Source: Chitinophagaceae bacterium
Lineage (GTDB): Bacteria; Bacteroidota; Bacteroidia; Chitinophagales; Chitinophagaceae
Direction: 5' to 3'
DNA length: 34,033 nt
Assembly (NCBI GenBank): GCA_947472635.1
Contig: CANJDY010000002.1
Span: forward strand, 1-34,033
Positions within the stretch are counted from its first letter, which is position 1; each line of letters starts with the position of its first letter. The notes under the pieces were generated by a model. The model did not search any database, was not told the DNA's origin, and saw only the letters and a list, made by a program, of their open reading frames with translations. Of the stretch, positions 1-9,122 are shown one piece after another. The translations under genes were made by a program, and so were the position numbers.

Positions 1-1101
1 CACTATAAAATCACTTACAATAAGAAAGTAACCGGCAAATCCCATTTCCTTAATAACGCCCAATTCAAAATTGATTCGTTCTTCCGTTTCCGGAGTGAAA
101 ATTTTATAGCGTTCTTTTGCCCCTGTCCAGGTTAGATGAGATAAATACTCATCCTGTGAGGTGAAGTTGGCTGGTACTACAAAATGAGGTAAAAGAATAT
201 CTCTCTTTAAATCTAGCAATTCCACCTTTGAAACAATTTCATTGGTATTATCAATGGCTTCGGGTATATCTTCGAAAACTTTGGTCATTTCTGCAGCAGT
301 CTTCAGGTAAAACTGGTCGTTGGGAAATGCAAAACGCCTATTTTTTACTTGGACATCATCATCTGAAACCTCACTCCATTTAGGCGTTGACTGTTTTTCA
401 CCGGTGTTGATACATAAAAGGATATCATGAGCATTGGAATCCTTTTGATCAACATAGTGAGAATCATTACTGGCAATTATTTTGACATTATATTTTTTGG
501 CAAATTTTAATAATACCAGATTTACTTTATCCTGCTCGGGAATACCATGCCTTTGCAATTCGATATAATAATCTTCCTGAAATATATTCAACCACCATTT
601 AAATTCATTCTCACCCTCTTCCTCTCCTTTTTTTAAAATGGTTTGTGGTACCAATGCCCCCAGGCAACAAGTAGTAGCGATAAGACCTTCATGGTATTTG
701 TGAATAAGTTGCTTATCGATTCGGGGATATTTGGAATACATTCCTTCAATATATCCCAAGGAGGTAAGTTTAACCAGGTTTTTATATCCAATATCATTCT
801 TAGCCAGTAAAATCTGGTGATTGCGGGGATCCTTTTCTTCCTTACTAAATGTTTTACGCGTTCTGTCGGTTGTGATATAAAACTCACAACCTATGATTGG
901 TTTTACTTTTAGGGTTTTATCTTCATTACGGTGTTTATAGGCTTCCTTTACAAATTCAAATGCACCAAACATATTACCATGGTCACTGATAGCAAGTGCT
1001 GGCATTTTTTCAGCAATTGCTTTTTGGTATAAGTTTTTGATAGATGCAGCTCCGTCCAATAAAGAGAACTGGGTATGAACGTGCAAGTGCGAAAAATCCA
1101 T
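1..1101 (-). CDS. dnaE: DNA polymerase III subunit alpha, N-terminal part (runs off the window)
   Basis: Replicative DNA polymerase catalytic subunit. Only the first 367 codons are present; the gene continues beyond base 1 of the window. The translation begins MDFSHLHVHTQFSLLDGA and carries the PHP-domain metal-binding signature: His7 and His9 in HLHVHT, and Asp40-His41 in AISDHGNMFGAFEF. This is typical of the N-terminal PHP domain of DnaE (about residues 4-200), followed by the start of the polymerase region. The ATG at 1099-1101 is chosen because DnaE proteins start right at this motif. The sequence is a direct match to the family by motif; no function other than DnaE (PolC has a different layout) is plausible. 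The upstream flank is a 418-bp gap shared with a divergent gene. Confidence 0.95.
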   Translation of the reverse strand, partial: MDFSHLHVHTQFSLLDGAASIKNLYQKAIAEKMPALAISDHGNMFGAFEFVKEAYKHRNEDKTLKVKPIIGCEFYITTDRTRKTFSKEEKDPRNHQILLAKNDIGYKNLVKLTSLGYIEGMYSKYPRIDKQLIHKYHEGLIATTCCLGALVPQTILKKGEEEGENEFKWWLNIFQEDYYIELQRHGIPEQDKVNLVLLKFAKKYNVKIIASNDSHYVDQKDSNAHDILLCINTGEKQSTPKWSEVSDDDVQVKNRRFAFPNDQFYLKTAAEMTKVFEDIPEAIDNTNEIVSKVELLDLKRDILLPHFVVPANFTSQDEYLSHLTWTGAKERYKIFTPETEERINFELGVIKEMGFAGYFLIVSDFIV

Positions 1102-1519
1102 AGGAAAGTAATCTAATTTTTTAACTGATAATTTGTAAACAGATAGCTGAAAGTTATAGAAATTAGGGAACAGTAAAATAATTAATAGTAATAACAATCT
1201 TTGAAAAAAATATTGCTACCAATTTGCCATTTTCATATATTCTATCTTTGCTGTCTTGCAAATATCGTTCAGATTGAATTGCTTCTCTAATTCTTTTTTC
1301 CACATGGTAATGATATGGAAATCAAATAGTTACTGCTGTTACCCTAGGCTTTGATTTTTGAGTCTTACCTTTACAAAGGATTTTATGGATATGTGAATAA
1401 ATTGTTGTTACCTGATGATTTATACAGAAGACTTGGAAGACATCGTGAGTAAAGATGAAATAGATGAATTTATAATAGAAGGTTAAGTCGTACTAATGTA
1501 TAGACTTAAAATTTAATGT
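1102..1519. other. Divergent intergenic region between dnaE and the NlpC/P60 gene
   Basis: AT-rich 418-bp spacer between two divergently transcribed genes. It contains one candidate plus-strand Bacteroidota promoter (1223-1250). Two overlapping tiny reading frames of about 20 codons occur at 1395-1485; neither has support. No hairpin terminator or RNA gene was recognised. Confidence 0.6.
1223..1250 (+). promoter_or_regulatory. Candidate Bacteroidota promoter (TTTG / TATCTTTG)
   Basis: TTTG at 1223-1226 and TATCTTTG at 1243-1250 match the Bacteroidota -33 (TTTG) and -7 (TAnnTTTG) boxes with a 16-nt spacer, a little shorter than the usual 17-23. It points toward the NlpC/P60 gene but lies about 270 nt before its start, so the leader would be long. 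Inference only. Confidence 0.3.
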
Positions 1520-2215
1520 ATGAAATACATATTTTTTTTAGCATTCGGAATGGGACTTTTGCCAGAATCAGCTTCGGTGCTACAAGCACAAAATAATATC
1601 AAGCTAGAAAGAGAAACCCCCATTACAAAACATAGTATTTCCCTCAAATTTATTGATGGCATTGAACTTACTGCGCAAGTAATTTCCAACACCATCGGTA
1701 TTGTTGAAGAAAAGGTAAAATTGAATCCAATTACCAATACTCAATCACCAGCCATTATAGCTAACCCTAAAGAAAATATAGAAAGTTGCTCTTCTTTACA
1801 GTTTAAGTTTGCTATGTTAATGGATAGGGAAGTAGAAAGTATCAAAAATTTTTCCCTTTATAATTTCATCAACGAATGGTGGGCTACGCGTTATAGATAT
1901 GGTGGGACTGATCTAAATGGAATTGATTGCAGTGCTTTTACGGAAAAATTAGTATCCAAAGTATATGGCTTAACCCTTCCCCGAACTTCAAAGGATCAAT
2001 TTAATCAATGTATGAAAATAGCTACTACAGATCTACTTGAAGGGGATTTAGTTTTTTTCAATACCAGTGGTGGAATTAGTCATGTAGGAGTGTATTTAGG
2101 TAATAATTATTTTGTACACAGCAGCGTACGGGACGGTGTTACAATTAGCAGTTTAATGGAGGAATACTACAATAATAAATTTATCACTGGAGGAAGAATT
2201 TCACTTACTCCATAA
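1520..2215 (+). CDS. Secreted NlpC/P60 family peptidase (C40)
   Basis: Predicted peptidoglycan-cleaving cysteine peptidase of 231 residues. An N-terminal hydrophobic signal peptide ends near residue 24 (LQAQ). Residues 25-110 form a unique region with no recognised domain. The NlpC/P60 domain covers about 115-230: it begins WWATRYRYGGTDLNGIDCSAF, with catalytic Cys137 in DCSAF, His188 in SHVGVYLG, and a third polar residue His200 in FVHSS, the expected Cys-His-His order. The family usually hydrolyses gamma-D-glutamyl-diaminopimelate bonds in the periplasm or cell envelope. The gene stands alone, convergent with the downstream flippase. The ATG at 1520 is followed directly by the signal peptide, which supports it. 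Substrate and regulation cannot be told from sequence. Confidence 0.88.
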   Translation: MKYIFFLAFGMGLLPESASVLQAQNNIKLERETPITKHSISLKFIDGIELTAQVISNTIGIVEEKVKLNPITNTQSPAIIANPKENIESCSSLQFKFAMLMDREVESIKNFSLYNFINEWWATRYRYGGTDLNGIDCSAFTEKLVSKVYGLTLPRTSKDQFNQCMKIATTDLLEGDLVFFNTSGGISHVGVYLGNNYFVHSSVRDGVTISSLMEEYYNNKFITGGRISLTP

Positions 2216-2318
2216 GGACCAGTTCGAAGATTAGTTATGGTATTTATTTCGTTTCTTCTATTACATTATAGCAGGATAAAAACAACCCAATATTTTTCAA
2301 ACGCTAACTATAAAAGTA

Positions 2319-3827
2319 TCATCGCCGAAGGCCTAGCCTTTTTTGAAAGGTATTCCAAATAGGCAAAATATCGGAGGATAGTTTTAATAAGATAGTACCC
2401 GAACCATACAAGGCGATAAAGCAGGTGCTTCTAATTACCAACCAAATCATTCCATGGTAGCTATTGAAGAGGAAATAGCAACTATAAAATGAGCCTATGC
2501 CTAACATAATTGTGAACAAGGATTGAAGAGTAAAAGGTTGCATGTTAAACTTTTTTTGCAGATACCAATATCGGATGAGATTATATATGGTAAAAGAAAT
2601 AAGGTTGGCAATTGCGGGTCCCATGATATCAAAATAATATTTTGTCAGTACGTAATTTAATGGAAGGGTAATGGACAATAAAATTATACCTGTATAAAAT
2701 TCAAATTTCCAAAGTGTAGAAGTGGCAATGATTTGCGAATTGACACCGGTCCCCATATCAACGATACGCATAAGCCCTATGAAAAAGAAAACCCATTTAG
2801 CATCAAGATAGCCACTTTGTAAATGAAAGGTAAAAATACCATCAGCGAAATTCAACCAGATTAAGGAAAACATTCCCACAGCAAATATTAATTGGTTAAT
2901 GGAGGACTGTCGATAAATAGTTAGTATCCTCTTATGGTCTTTGTCTTTCCAAGCTTTGGATAGTGCAGCGATAGAGGAGGAGATGATTCCACGCTGGGGG
3001 GCTTGAATTAGACTAGCCATATTTTGTGCCAATGAATATACTGCCACTGCAGCCAGCCCATTATTGGATACAGAAGCTAATAAAATGGTGTCAAATACAC
3101 CGGCTACAGCATATACCAATGTACCACCATAAATAAATTTCACCAGGGTAAGTATTTTTTTAGAAAACTTTTTTGTGACATTACTTACTTTAAAAGTAAA
3201 CTGTAAATTGCCATTTTTTACAAGATAACCTAGTAAAATAATTGCGATGACTAAATAAGTAAAGGAGTAAATTTTAATAAAAAGATCAAACTTGCCTAGC
3301 CAGCCAAGAAAGGTGCATATTATTAAAATAGTAGTAAGTGCACGAAATAGCACCTCTCGTAAAAAATTAGTGAAGATGGATTTTTTTTGTTGCCAAGCAT
3401 AGCTTTCTAAAATGCTATATAAAGTAAGTCCTAGACCAAATGGGAATATCCAATAATAATAATTTACAAATTCTGGTGAGTTTTTCCCAAATTTAAAAAT
3501 TATAAGCTCCTTGAAATATAAGCCCCCAATTACTACGAAGCAAAAACCAATGAGAGAAACTAATAAAGCCCAAGTCAAAATATCATTTCGTTTTTTATCT
3601 AAATTATCCTGGTAGTAAGGGTAAAACTTGAAAATATAGGAGGGCATTCCAAGATTGGCAAAGGAATACATTAGGTTAGCCAATGCTATAAAAATTCCGG
3701 TGAGGCCGTATTGCTCCTTGGAAAACCCACCTTCTTTTGTAAATAAATAAGTGTTAACAAAGCCTAGGGCAAATCCCACATACACCATCAACGACGAAAT
3801 AATACTTTGCCTCCTAATTTGGCTCAT
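2319..3827 (-). CDS. Polysaccharide/oligosaccharide flippase (Wzx-like, MOP superfamily)
   Basis: Integral membrane protein of 502 residues with about 12-14 hydrophobic segments spread over the whole length and short basic loops, the layout of the polysaccharide-transporter branch of the MOP/MATE superfamily. The N-terminus (MSQIRRQSIISSLMVYVGFA) with a short basic leader before the first helix, and the following GFVNTYLFTK segment, are typical of Bacteroidota 'lipopolysaccharide biosynthesis protein' flippases. The role would be moving lipid-linked sugar units across the inner membrane. It follows the M1 peptidase gene on the same strand by only 19 nt, so the two are probably co-transcribed. 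No glycosyltransferases or Wzy polymerase lie in the window, so the sugar substrate is unknown and it could also act on other lipid-linked intermediates. Confidence 0.8.
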   Translation of the reverse strand: MSQIRRQSIISSLMVYVGFALGFVNTYLFTKEGGFSKEQYGLTGIFIALANLMYSFANLGMPSYIFKFYPYYQDNLDKKRNDILTWALLVSLIGFCFVVIGGLYFKELIIFKFGKNSPEFVNYYYWIFPFGLGLTLYSILESYAWQQKKSIFTNFLREVLFRALTTILIICTFLGWLGKFDLFIKIYSFTYLVIAIILLGYLVKNGNLQFTFKVSNVTKKFSKKILTLVKFIYGGTLVYAVAGVFDTILLASVSNNGLAAVAVYSLAQNMASLIQAPQRGIISSSIAALSKAWKDKDHKRILTIYRQSSINQLIFAVGMFSLIWLNFADGIFTFHLQSGYLDAKWVFFFIGLMRIVDMGTGVNSQIIATSTLWKFEFYTGIILLSITLPLNYVLTKYYFDIMGPAIANLISFTIYNLIRYWYLQKKFNMQPFTLQSLFTIMLGIGSFYSCYFLFNSYHGMIWLVIRSTCFIALYGSGTILLKLSSDILPIWNTFQKRLGLRR

Positions 3828-3846
3828 ACGCTTGTTTGCTGCTAAA

Positions 3847-5535
3847 TTAATCTACCTTTTTGGTTTTGATATAAAAATTTGGATCCACTGAGAAATCTGC
3901 TGCTTCACCAATGGGTGCTTCATCTATTTGCCACTGCTCATTGGGTTTAATCCAATGGCTGGGGTTTTGCATTATTTTTAATGGCATTTCAAATCCTTTG
4001 ATGCAATTAGTATACCTGTAATATAGTAAATTTTTCTCAACCCTATATTCCAAAACAGGTGCTTTTGCAGTTCGTAAATATTGATCGAAAACCTTGGAAA
4101 AATTGATTTTTGATTGAAGGGAAATATAATCTTCTACCTGCTTTGAGGTAACCGTTTGATGATAGAAAGTTGAATTAAGTCCCCTTAATATCTTTCTGAA
4201 CAGGTGGTCATCATTGATTATTTGGCGAATGGTATGAATCATATTAGCGGCCTTATTATACATATCCCCACTACCTTCTTTGTTTACATTATAGGGCCCA
4301 ATAATTGGCCTGTCATTGGCAATGTTCTTTCGGATACCAGTTATATAAGCGGTAGCGGCGGGTTTTCCATAATAAAATTCGGTAAACAAAGTTTCCGAGT
4401 AGTTGGTAAATCCCTCATGTATCCACATGTCTGCAATATCTCTGGAAGTAATATTATTACCAAACCATTCATGCCCGCTTTCGTGTATAATTATAAAATC
4501 CCATGTAAGCCCCCATCCACTGCCACTTAAATCCTTTCCTAAGTATCCGTTTTGAAAACCATTACCATATGCAGTAGCACTCTGGTGTTCCATTCCAAGG
4601 TGAGGGGCTTCCACCAATTTATATCCATCTTTATAGAAAGGATAGGGGCCAAACCAGTATTCAAAAGCTTTCATCATTTTTAAAGCATCAGCAAATTGCT
4701 TTTTAGCTTTCTCCAAATTATAATCCAATACCCAATAATCCATATCAAGATTTCCCTTTTCACCCTTGTACACTTCATTAAAATGTACATATTTTCCAAT
4801 ATAGGGTATGATTGTGTAATTATTGATAGGAGAGGATACACCCCAATGAAATGTGGAAGTTCCATCCATATTTTTTGAACTTCCAAGTAGTCGTCCATTC
4901 CCAACCGTTAGTAAAGTATCTGGGCAGGTTACCCAAAGCGAAGCACTTTGAGGTTCATCCATTTGATGATCCTTACAGGGATACCATAGGCTTGCTCCAA
5001 GGCCCTGACAAGCAATGCTAACCCATGGATTGTTATTTTTATCTTTTTTCCAGATTAGGCCTCCATCCCAAGGGGGTCTTTTTGCTATTCTGGGCTTGCC
5101 ATGATAATATACAAAGAGGTGTATATTGGAAGAATTAATAGAATTGACAGTCAATAAACTATCGGAGACAAAATAGGCATTTCCATCTTTAACAATAAAC
5201 TTCTCATTAATGGTATGAGGTGTAAATGAATTAGATGAAAAGATGATACTATCCAATATTAATGGTTCCTGTAGATCAAGCTGTAGATTTTTTCCCTTTT
5301 TTAGCACTCTCAAACTGATATCATTGTATCCGCTAATCAGACTATCTGTAATAGAAAATTTTACATGTAGGTCATATTTCACAACATCCCACCAATCTCT
5401 TCCCGAACCATAACTTCCACGCAACGTATCTGCATGGGTATTGTTGGTATTTTTACTACCGAGTTGGGCGGGCAATTTCACCATAAATGTGACCATTAAC
5501 ATCCCTATTAGCGAGAAGACCTTTATCCATTTCAT
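3847..5535 (-). CDS. M1 family zinc metallopeptidase (first of two)
   Basis: Aminopeptidase of the gluzincin M1 family, 562 residues. A signal peptide covers about residues 1-23. An N-terminal beta-sandwich domain (about 45-250) precedes the catalytic domain. The exopeptidase motif appears as LGMEHQ at 313-318. The zinc site is HESGH at 351-355 followed 18 residues later by Glu374 in WIHEGFTNYSE. A candidate transition-state Tyr426 lies in GDMYNKAAN, at the place expected for the family. The C-terminal part after about 480 is short, so the large helical domain of classical aminopeptidase N is missing, as in many Bacteroidota members. It is predicted to be exported and to trim N-terminal residues from peptides. 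It is followed by the flippase gene 19 nt downstream. Confidence 0.9.
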   Translation of the reverse strand: MKWIKVFSLIGMLMVTFMVKLPAQLGSKNTNNTHADTLRGSYGSGRDWWDVVKYDLHVKFSITDSLISGYNDISLRVLKKGKNLQLDLQEPLILDSIIFSSNSFTPHTINEKFIVKDGNAYFVSDSLLTVNSINSSNIHLFVYYHGKPRIAKRPPWDGGLIWKKDKNNNPWVSIACQGLGASLWYPCKDHQMDEPQSASLWVTCPDTLLTVGNGRLLGSSKNMDGTSTFHWGVSSPINNYTIIPYIGKYVHFNEVYKGEKGNLDMDYWVLDYNLEKAKKQFADALKMMKAFEYWFGPYPFYKDGYKLVEAPHLGMEHQSATAYGNGFQNGYLGKDLSGSGWGLTWDFIIIHESGHEWFGNNITSRDIADMWIHEGFTNYSETLFTEFYYGKPAATAYITGIRKNIANDRPIIGPYNVNKEGSGDMYNKAANMIHTIRQIINDDHLFRKILRGLNSTFYHQTVTSKQVEDYISLQSKINFSKVFDQYLRTAKAPVLEYRVEKNLLYYRYTNCIKGFEMPLKIMQNPSHWIKPNEQWQIDEAPIGEAADFSVDPNFYIKTKKVD

Positions 5536-5684
5536 ACATAAACTTAACTTAATTCGGAATGAAATAATGAATAATTGAGAATGTTCTCTAATTTTAACAG
5601 AATTTATAATGGTATTTTCTGTTTTTCTTTAGTGACTACCCATATGAAATATTTTCTTTATATCATTTCAACAATCTACTAAAG

Positions 5685-7319
5685 ATGAAATTTAGGCAGC
5701 TCAGTTTGTATATTCAATCATGTATAATTCTATTGCTAGTAGCATGCTCATGTTCTGATCATATCCATCCGGACAAAAAAATTTTTCATTATAATGAGCA
5801 GAGTGGCATTGCGAGTTTGGATCCTGCTTTTGCAAAAAACCAATCTATTATGTGGGCCATTCACCAATTGTATAATACGTTGGTAGAAGTAGATAACCAA
5901 TTACAATTAAAACCATCGCTTGCAAAGCGTTGGGAATTATCCTCAAACCAACTTGTTTTTACCTTCCATTTAAGAACAGATGTTTACTTTCATGATAGCC
6001 CGGTATTTACTAATGGGAAAGGTCGATTATTGACTGCAACTGATGTTGCTTACAGTCTGGGCAGAATTATGGATGCGAATGTTGCCAGCCCCGGTGCCTG
6101 GATATTCAATAACCGAATAGATACCATTAATGGTTTTAGCGTGCTCAATGACTCTACCTTTCAACTGAAACTGCTCCGTCCTTTTCAACCCATTCTGGGA
6201 ATTTTAAGCATGCAATATTGTTCAATAGTTCCCAAAGAGGCAGTTGAAAAATATGGCAGTGATTTTCGCAGCCATCCTGTTGGTACAGGACCCTTTGAAA
6301 TGATAAGCTGGGTAGAAGGGCAGACACTGCTGTTGAAAAAAAATGAACGTTATTTTGAAACCGATAATAATGGAAAAAAATTACCCTATTTGGATGGAGT
6401 GAAAATTAGCTTTTTTGATAGTAAAGCGACTGAATTTTTAGAATTTCAACAACACCGGCTTGATTTTATCAATGATATAGATGCCTCTTTCAAAGATGAA
6501 ATACTAACAAAAACAGGGCATCTTAAAAAGCAATGGGATGGCAAGTTGGTATTACAAAAACATGATTACCTCAATATAGAATATTTAGGTATACTGGTAG
6601 ATCCCAATAATGATTTGGTAAAACAATCTCCTTTACGGTTACAAAAAGTACGACAAGCAATCAATTTTGGTTTCGACAGAAAAAAAATGATGTTGTATCT
6701 ACGAAATTCTATCGGAACCCCAGCAACGAGTGGTTTTGTACCTGCTGGTATGCCTTCATTTGATTCGGTTGTAGTAAAAGGGTATTGTTATGATCCTGAA
6801 AAAGCTAGACAGCTACTGGAGGATGCCGGATTTTCGGGTGGCAAAAATTTGCCTTTAATCAAATTATTGACCATCCCTATTTATGCAGATCTTGCGGCCT
6901 ACATTGCAAATGAACTCAACCTCATCGGCATCCATATCCAAGTGGAAGTAGTGCAAAAAAGTTTACTATTGGAGCAGACTTCCAAATCGCAGGCAGTATT
7001 TTTTAGGGGAAGTTGGATTGCTGATTATCCTGATGCAGAAAATTACCTGGGTGTTTTTTATGGAAAAAATCCCGCACCGCCTAATTACACCAGATATAAC
7101 AACATTTTATATAACCAATTATATGAGCAAGCAATTGCTGAAATAAACGATTCCCTCCGTTTTCAATTGTACCGCCAAATGGACCAACTTATTATTATTG
7201 ATGCTCCGGTGGTTCCTCTTTGGTATGATATGGCAATCCATTTAGTGCATACCAATATCGCTAATTTTTATCCCAACAGTTTAAATCTGTTAGAATTGAG
7301 AAAAGTAATAAAAAAATAG
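5685..7319 (+). CDS. ABC transporter substrate-binding lipoprotein, oligopeptide/dipeptide type (SBP_bac_5)
   Basis: Lipoprotein of 544 residues. The signal peptide ends with lipobox LVAC, putting the lipidated cysteine at residue 21. The body has the hallmarks of the SBP family 5 (DppA/OppA): an early segment giving SGIASLDPAFAK, a LRTDVYFHDSP segment, the VGTGPFEMISW segment near residue 205, and a late WIADYPDAENYLGVFYG stretch. Such proteins bind peptides (some bind nickel, sugars or opines) for an ABC importer. No permease or ATPase gene is next to it, so it is an orphan binding protein, common in Bacteroidota. It is flanked by the M1 peptidase on the opposite strand and by the toxin-antitoxin pair downstream. 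The actual ligand is unknown. Confidence 0.85.
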   Translation: MKFRQLSLYIQSCIILLLVACSCSDHIHPDKKIFHYNEQSGIASLDPAFAKNQSIMWAIHQLYNTLVEVDNQLQLKPSLAKRWELSSNQLVFTFHLRTDVYFHDSPVFTNGKGRLLTATDVAYSLGRIMDANVASPGAWIFNNRIDTINGFSVLNDSTFQLKLLRPFQPILGILSMQYCSIVPKEAVEKYGSDFRSHPVGTGPFEMISWVEGQTLLLKKNERYFETDNNGKKLPYLDGVKISFFDSKATEFLEFQQHRLDFINDIDASFKDEILTKTGHLKKQWDGKLVLQKHDYLNIEYLGILVDPNNDLVKQSPLRLQKVRQAINFGFDRKKMMLYLRNSIGTPATSGFVPAGMPSFDSVVVKGYCYDPEKARQLLEDAGFSGGKNLPLIKLLTIPIYADLAAYIANELNLIGIHIQVEVVQKSLLLEQTSKSQAVFFRGSWIADYPDAENYLGVFYGKNPAPPNYTRYNNILYNQLYEQAIAEINDSLRFQLYRQMDQLIIIDAPVVPLWYDMAIHLVHTNIANFYPNSLNLLELRKVIKK

Positions 7320-7320
7320 T

Positions 7321-7377
7321 TTGGACAAATTTCTTGTATTTAAGAAAAAATGTCTAACTTAGTATAAATATTTTATA
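7321..7377 (+). promoter_or_regulatory. Candidate operator/promoter of the toxin-antitoxin operon
   Basis: Directly before the antitoxin start there is an imperfect inverted repeat at 7321-7357: arms TTGGACA (7321-7327) and TGTCTAA (7351-7357), with inner arms TTTCTT (7330-7335) and AAGAAA (7342-7347). A second palindrome, TATAAA-TAT-TTTATA, sits at 7363-7377, one base before the ATG at 7379. Type II antitoxins with a helix-turn-helix commonly repress their own operon through such palindromes. The assignment as operator is inference from position and symmetry. Confidence 0.5.
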
Positions 7378-7378
7378 T

Positions 7379-7807
7379 ATGGATATTTCTAAGGATACTA
7401 AAAAAGTATTTAAGCAATATGCTGATTATATACAAGAGGAAGCAACTAATATACTTTCCGAGCCTGCAGCCATTTATGCTACTGCTTTTGATGATATGTT
7501 AACTGTTACCAGTTACGATAAAGATTTTGCTGCCGATCTTTTAGATGTTTCGTACAAAACTGTTTCAAGATACCAGAAGGAAAAAAAGAAATTCAGCCCA
7601 CTGCAAAGCGAATATGTTTTAAAAACTATCGTACTTTTTAATAAAGGCAATGAAGTATTTGGCAGTACGGAAAGTTTTATACGCTGGTTAGATAAGCCAT
7701 CCTTTGGTCTAGGTAATCGTATTCCCCGTTCTTTTATTACTACCGTAGGAGGTATTCATTTTATCCAAGATGAACTTAACCGGATTGCTCATGGAGATTT
7801 AGCCTAA
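7379..7807 (+). CDS. Type II antitoxin, Xre/MbcA/ParS-type toxin-binding protein
   Basis: Antitoxin of 142 residues. Residues about 46-75 (KDFAADLLDVSYKTVSRYQK) fit an Xre-like helix-turn-helix. Residues 76-142 match the Xre/MbcA/ParS toxin-binding domain (old DUF2384), with the typical pattern of a helix, then NEVFGSTESFIRWLDKPSFGL, then a short segment ending in DELNRIAHGDLA. The family neutralises RES-type NAD+-degrading toxins by plugging the active site and represses its own operon. The toxin gene starts 11 nt after this stop codon, the standard order for this class (antitoxin first). An inverted repeat lies immediately upstream. Function is a confident inference from pairing plus both domains. 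Confidence 0.9.
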   Translation: MDISKDTKKVFKQYADYIQEEATNILSEPAAIYATAFDDMLTVTSYDKDFAADLLDVSYKTVSRYQKEKKKFSPLQSEYVLKTIVLFNKGNEVFGSTESFIRWLDKPSFGLGNRIPRSFITTVGGIHFIQDELNRIAHGDLA

Positions 7808-7818
7808 TCATCCCTAGC

Positions 7819-8262
7819 ATGACTGTTTACAGAATTACACAAATACAATTTAGTAACTCCCTGACCGCTTCGGGTTTGGCTGCAAGATGGAATTATGGGG
7901 GAAGTTTTGTAATTTATACTGCTGAGAGCCGCTCCTTAGCTTGTCTTGAAAACTTGGTACATAGAAGCGGGGAGGGTAGAAATGATTTGTTTAAAATAAT
8001 GGTGATAGAAATCCCTGATAAACTTTTGGTAGAAAAAATTGAACTAGCCTCATTAAAAAAAAATTGGAACAGCATTGAAAACTATTCATATTGCCAATCA
8101 TTGGGAAATAAATGGTTGAAAGACTCCAACAGTTGCATACTTCAACTTCCTTCTGTTGTAATGAAACAAGAACATAATTACTTGATTAATCCACAGCACC
8201 CCGATTTCGCTAAAATTAAACTAAGAGGAAAAGAAGATTTCGATTTCGACAACCGTTTTTAG
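7819..8262 (+). CDS. RES-domain toxin (NAD+ phosphorylase/glycohydrolase family)
   Basis: Toxin of 147 residues whose whole length is the RES domain. Visible family features are the YRI start, ARWNYGG (Arg23), VIYTAES (Tyr33), the LENLVH segment with Glu44, LPSVV (Ser112) and the late NYLINPQHPDF segment; Arg, Glu and Ser give the domain its name and are active-site candidates here. Studied members (MbcT, ParT, Xre-RES pairs) deplete NAD+, or in ParT modify a phosphoribosyl-pyrophosphate synthetase, and stop growth. No key residue looks lost, so it is probably active. Its TAG stop (8260-8262) touches the reverse-strand stop of msrA (8263-8265) with no intervening base. Confidence 0.9.
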   Translation: MTVYRITQIQFSNSLTASGLAARWNYGGSFVIYTAESRSLACLENLVHRSGEGRNDLFKIMVIEIPDKLLVEKIELASLKKNWNSIENYSYCQSLGNKWLKDSNSCILQLPSVVMKQEHNYLINPQHPDFAKIKLRGKEDFDFDNRF

Positions 8263-8898
8263 TTAATGCTTTTTCAATTTACTTTTAAACACTTTTTCAA
8301 ATTTCTCCACTTTGGGTCTAATCACAAACTGACAATAACTTTCACTACCATTAAGATTGAAATAATTTTGGTGATAATCTTCCGCAGGATAAAATTTTAC
8401 AAAAGGCTCCAATTTGGTAACAATTGGATTGGCCCAAGCCCCAGATTTGTTTAAAGCGGTGGCATATTTTTCTACCTTAGCTTTTTGAATAGCATCATGA
8501 TAAAAAACCACACTCCGATATTGTGTACCTATATCATTGCCCTGCCTATTGAGGGTAGTAGGGTCGTGCACTTGCCAAAAAACTTCCAATAGTTCATCAA
8601 AAGTGATTTTTGATGGATCATATACAATATGTAAACATTCTGCATGACCCGTTGTTCCTGTACAAACTTGTTTGTAAGTGGGATCTTCTACTAAACCACC
8701 ACTATACCCACTAGTCACTTTTACAACGCCCTCCAACTGCTGAAAAACAGCTTCCGTACACCAAAAACAACCTGTTCCAAAGGTCGCATTTTCTAATTTC
8801 ACCTTTTCAGTCATAGTTTTAGATTTAACAATCGTCTTTGATTGGCCCCAACAAAATTGGCCATACAAAGCACAAATGATGATTATAAATGATTTCAT
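8263..8898 (-). CDS. msrA: Peptide-methionine (S)-S-oxide reductase, exported
   Basis: Reduces the S epimer of methionine sulfoxide in proteins, here probably in the periplasm because an N-terminal hydrophobic leader (MKSFIIIICALYGQFCWGQ) precedes the enzyme. The catalytic motif GCFWC is at 43-47, with Cys44 the nucleophile; ATFGTGCFWCTEAVFQ, then SGYSGG, TGHAE and TQYRSVVFYH are all classic MsrA blocks. The C-terminal SYCQFVIRPKVEKF contains a possible resolving cysteine. Total length (211) equals a standard MsrA plus leader. No msrB lies nearby. The gene converges with the RES toxin with no intergenic space, so no separate terminator exists for either transcript. If the leader is not a cleaved signal, a start further in (Met29) would give a cytoplasmic form. 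Confidence 0.95.
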   Translation of the reverse strand: MKSFIIIICALYGQFCWGQSKTIVKSKTMTEKVKLENATFGTGCFWCTEAVFQQLEGVVKVTSGYSGGLVEDPTYKQVCTGTTGHAECLHIVYDPSKITFDELLEVFWQVHDPTTLNRQGNDIGTQYRSVVFYHDAIQKAKVEKYATALNKSGAWANPIVTKLEPFVKFYPAEDYHQNYFNLNGSESYCQFVIRPKVEKFEKVFKSKLKKH

Positions 8899-9122
8899 AT
8901 CTTAACTTTTATTTCAGGGGTATAAATGAAGTAACCAATAGATTAACCTAAGTTATACTCAATTGTTGAAAAAATCAGTCCTTAAACATTTGGTATACCT
9001 TATTTGAAATATTGAGATAAAATTAATTAGCTTAGACAATAAAACAATTATTAACAACAAAGGTTTATCAAATTAGCAACTTATTCTTCAAATTTACATT
9101 GATTTTTTTTACTCAATCAGAT

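Noticed and set aside
1395..1485. Two overlapping tiny frames of about 20 codons before the NlpC/P60 gene
   Set aside because: Too short, two frames compete over the same DNA, and no start context supports either.
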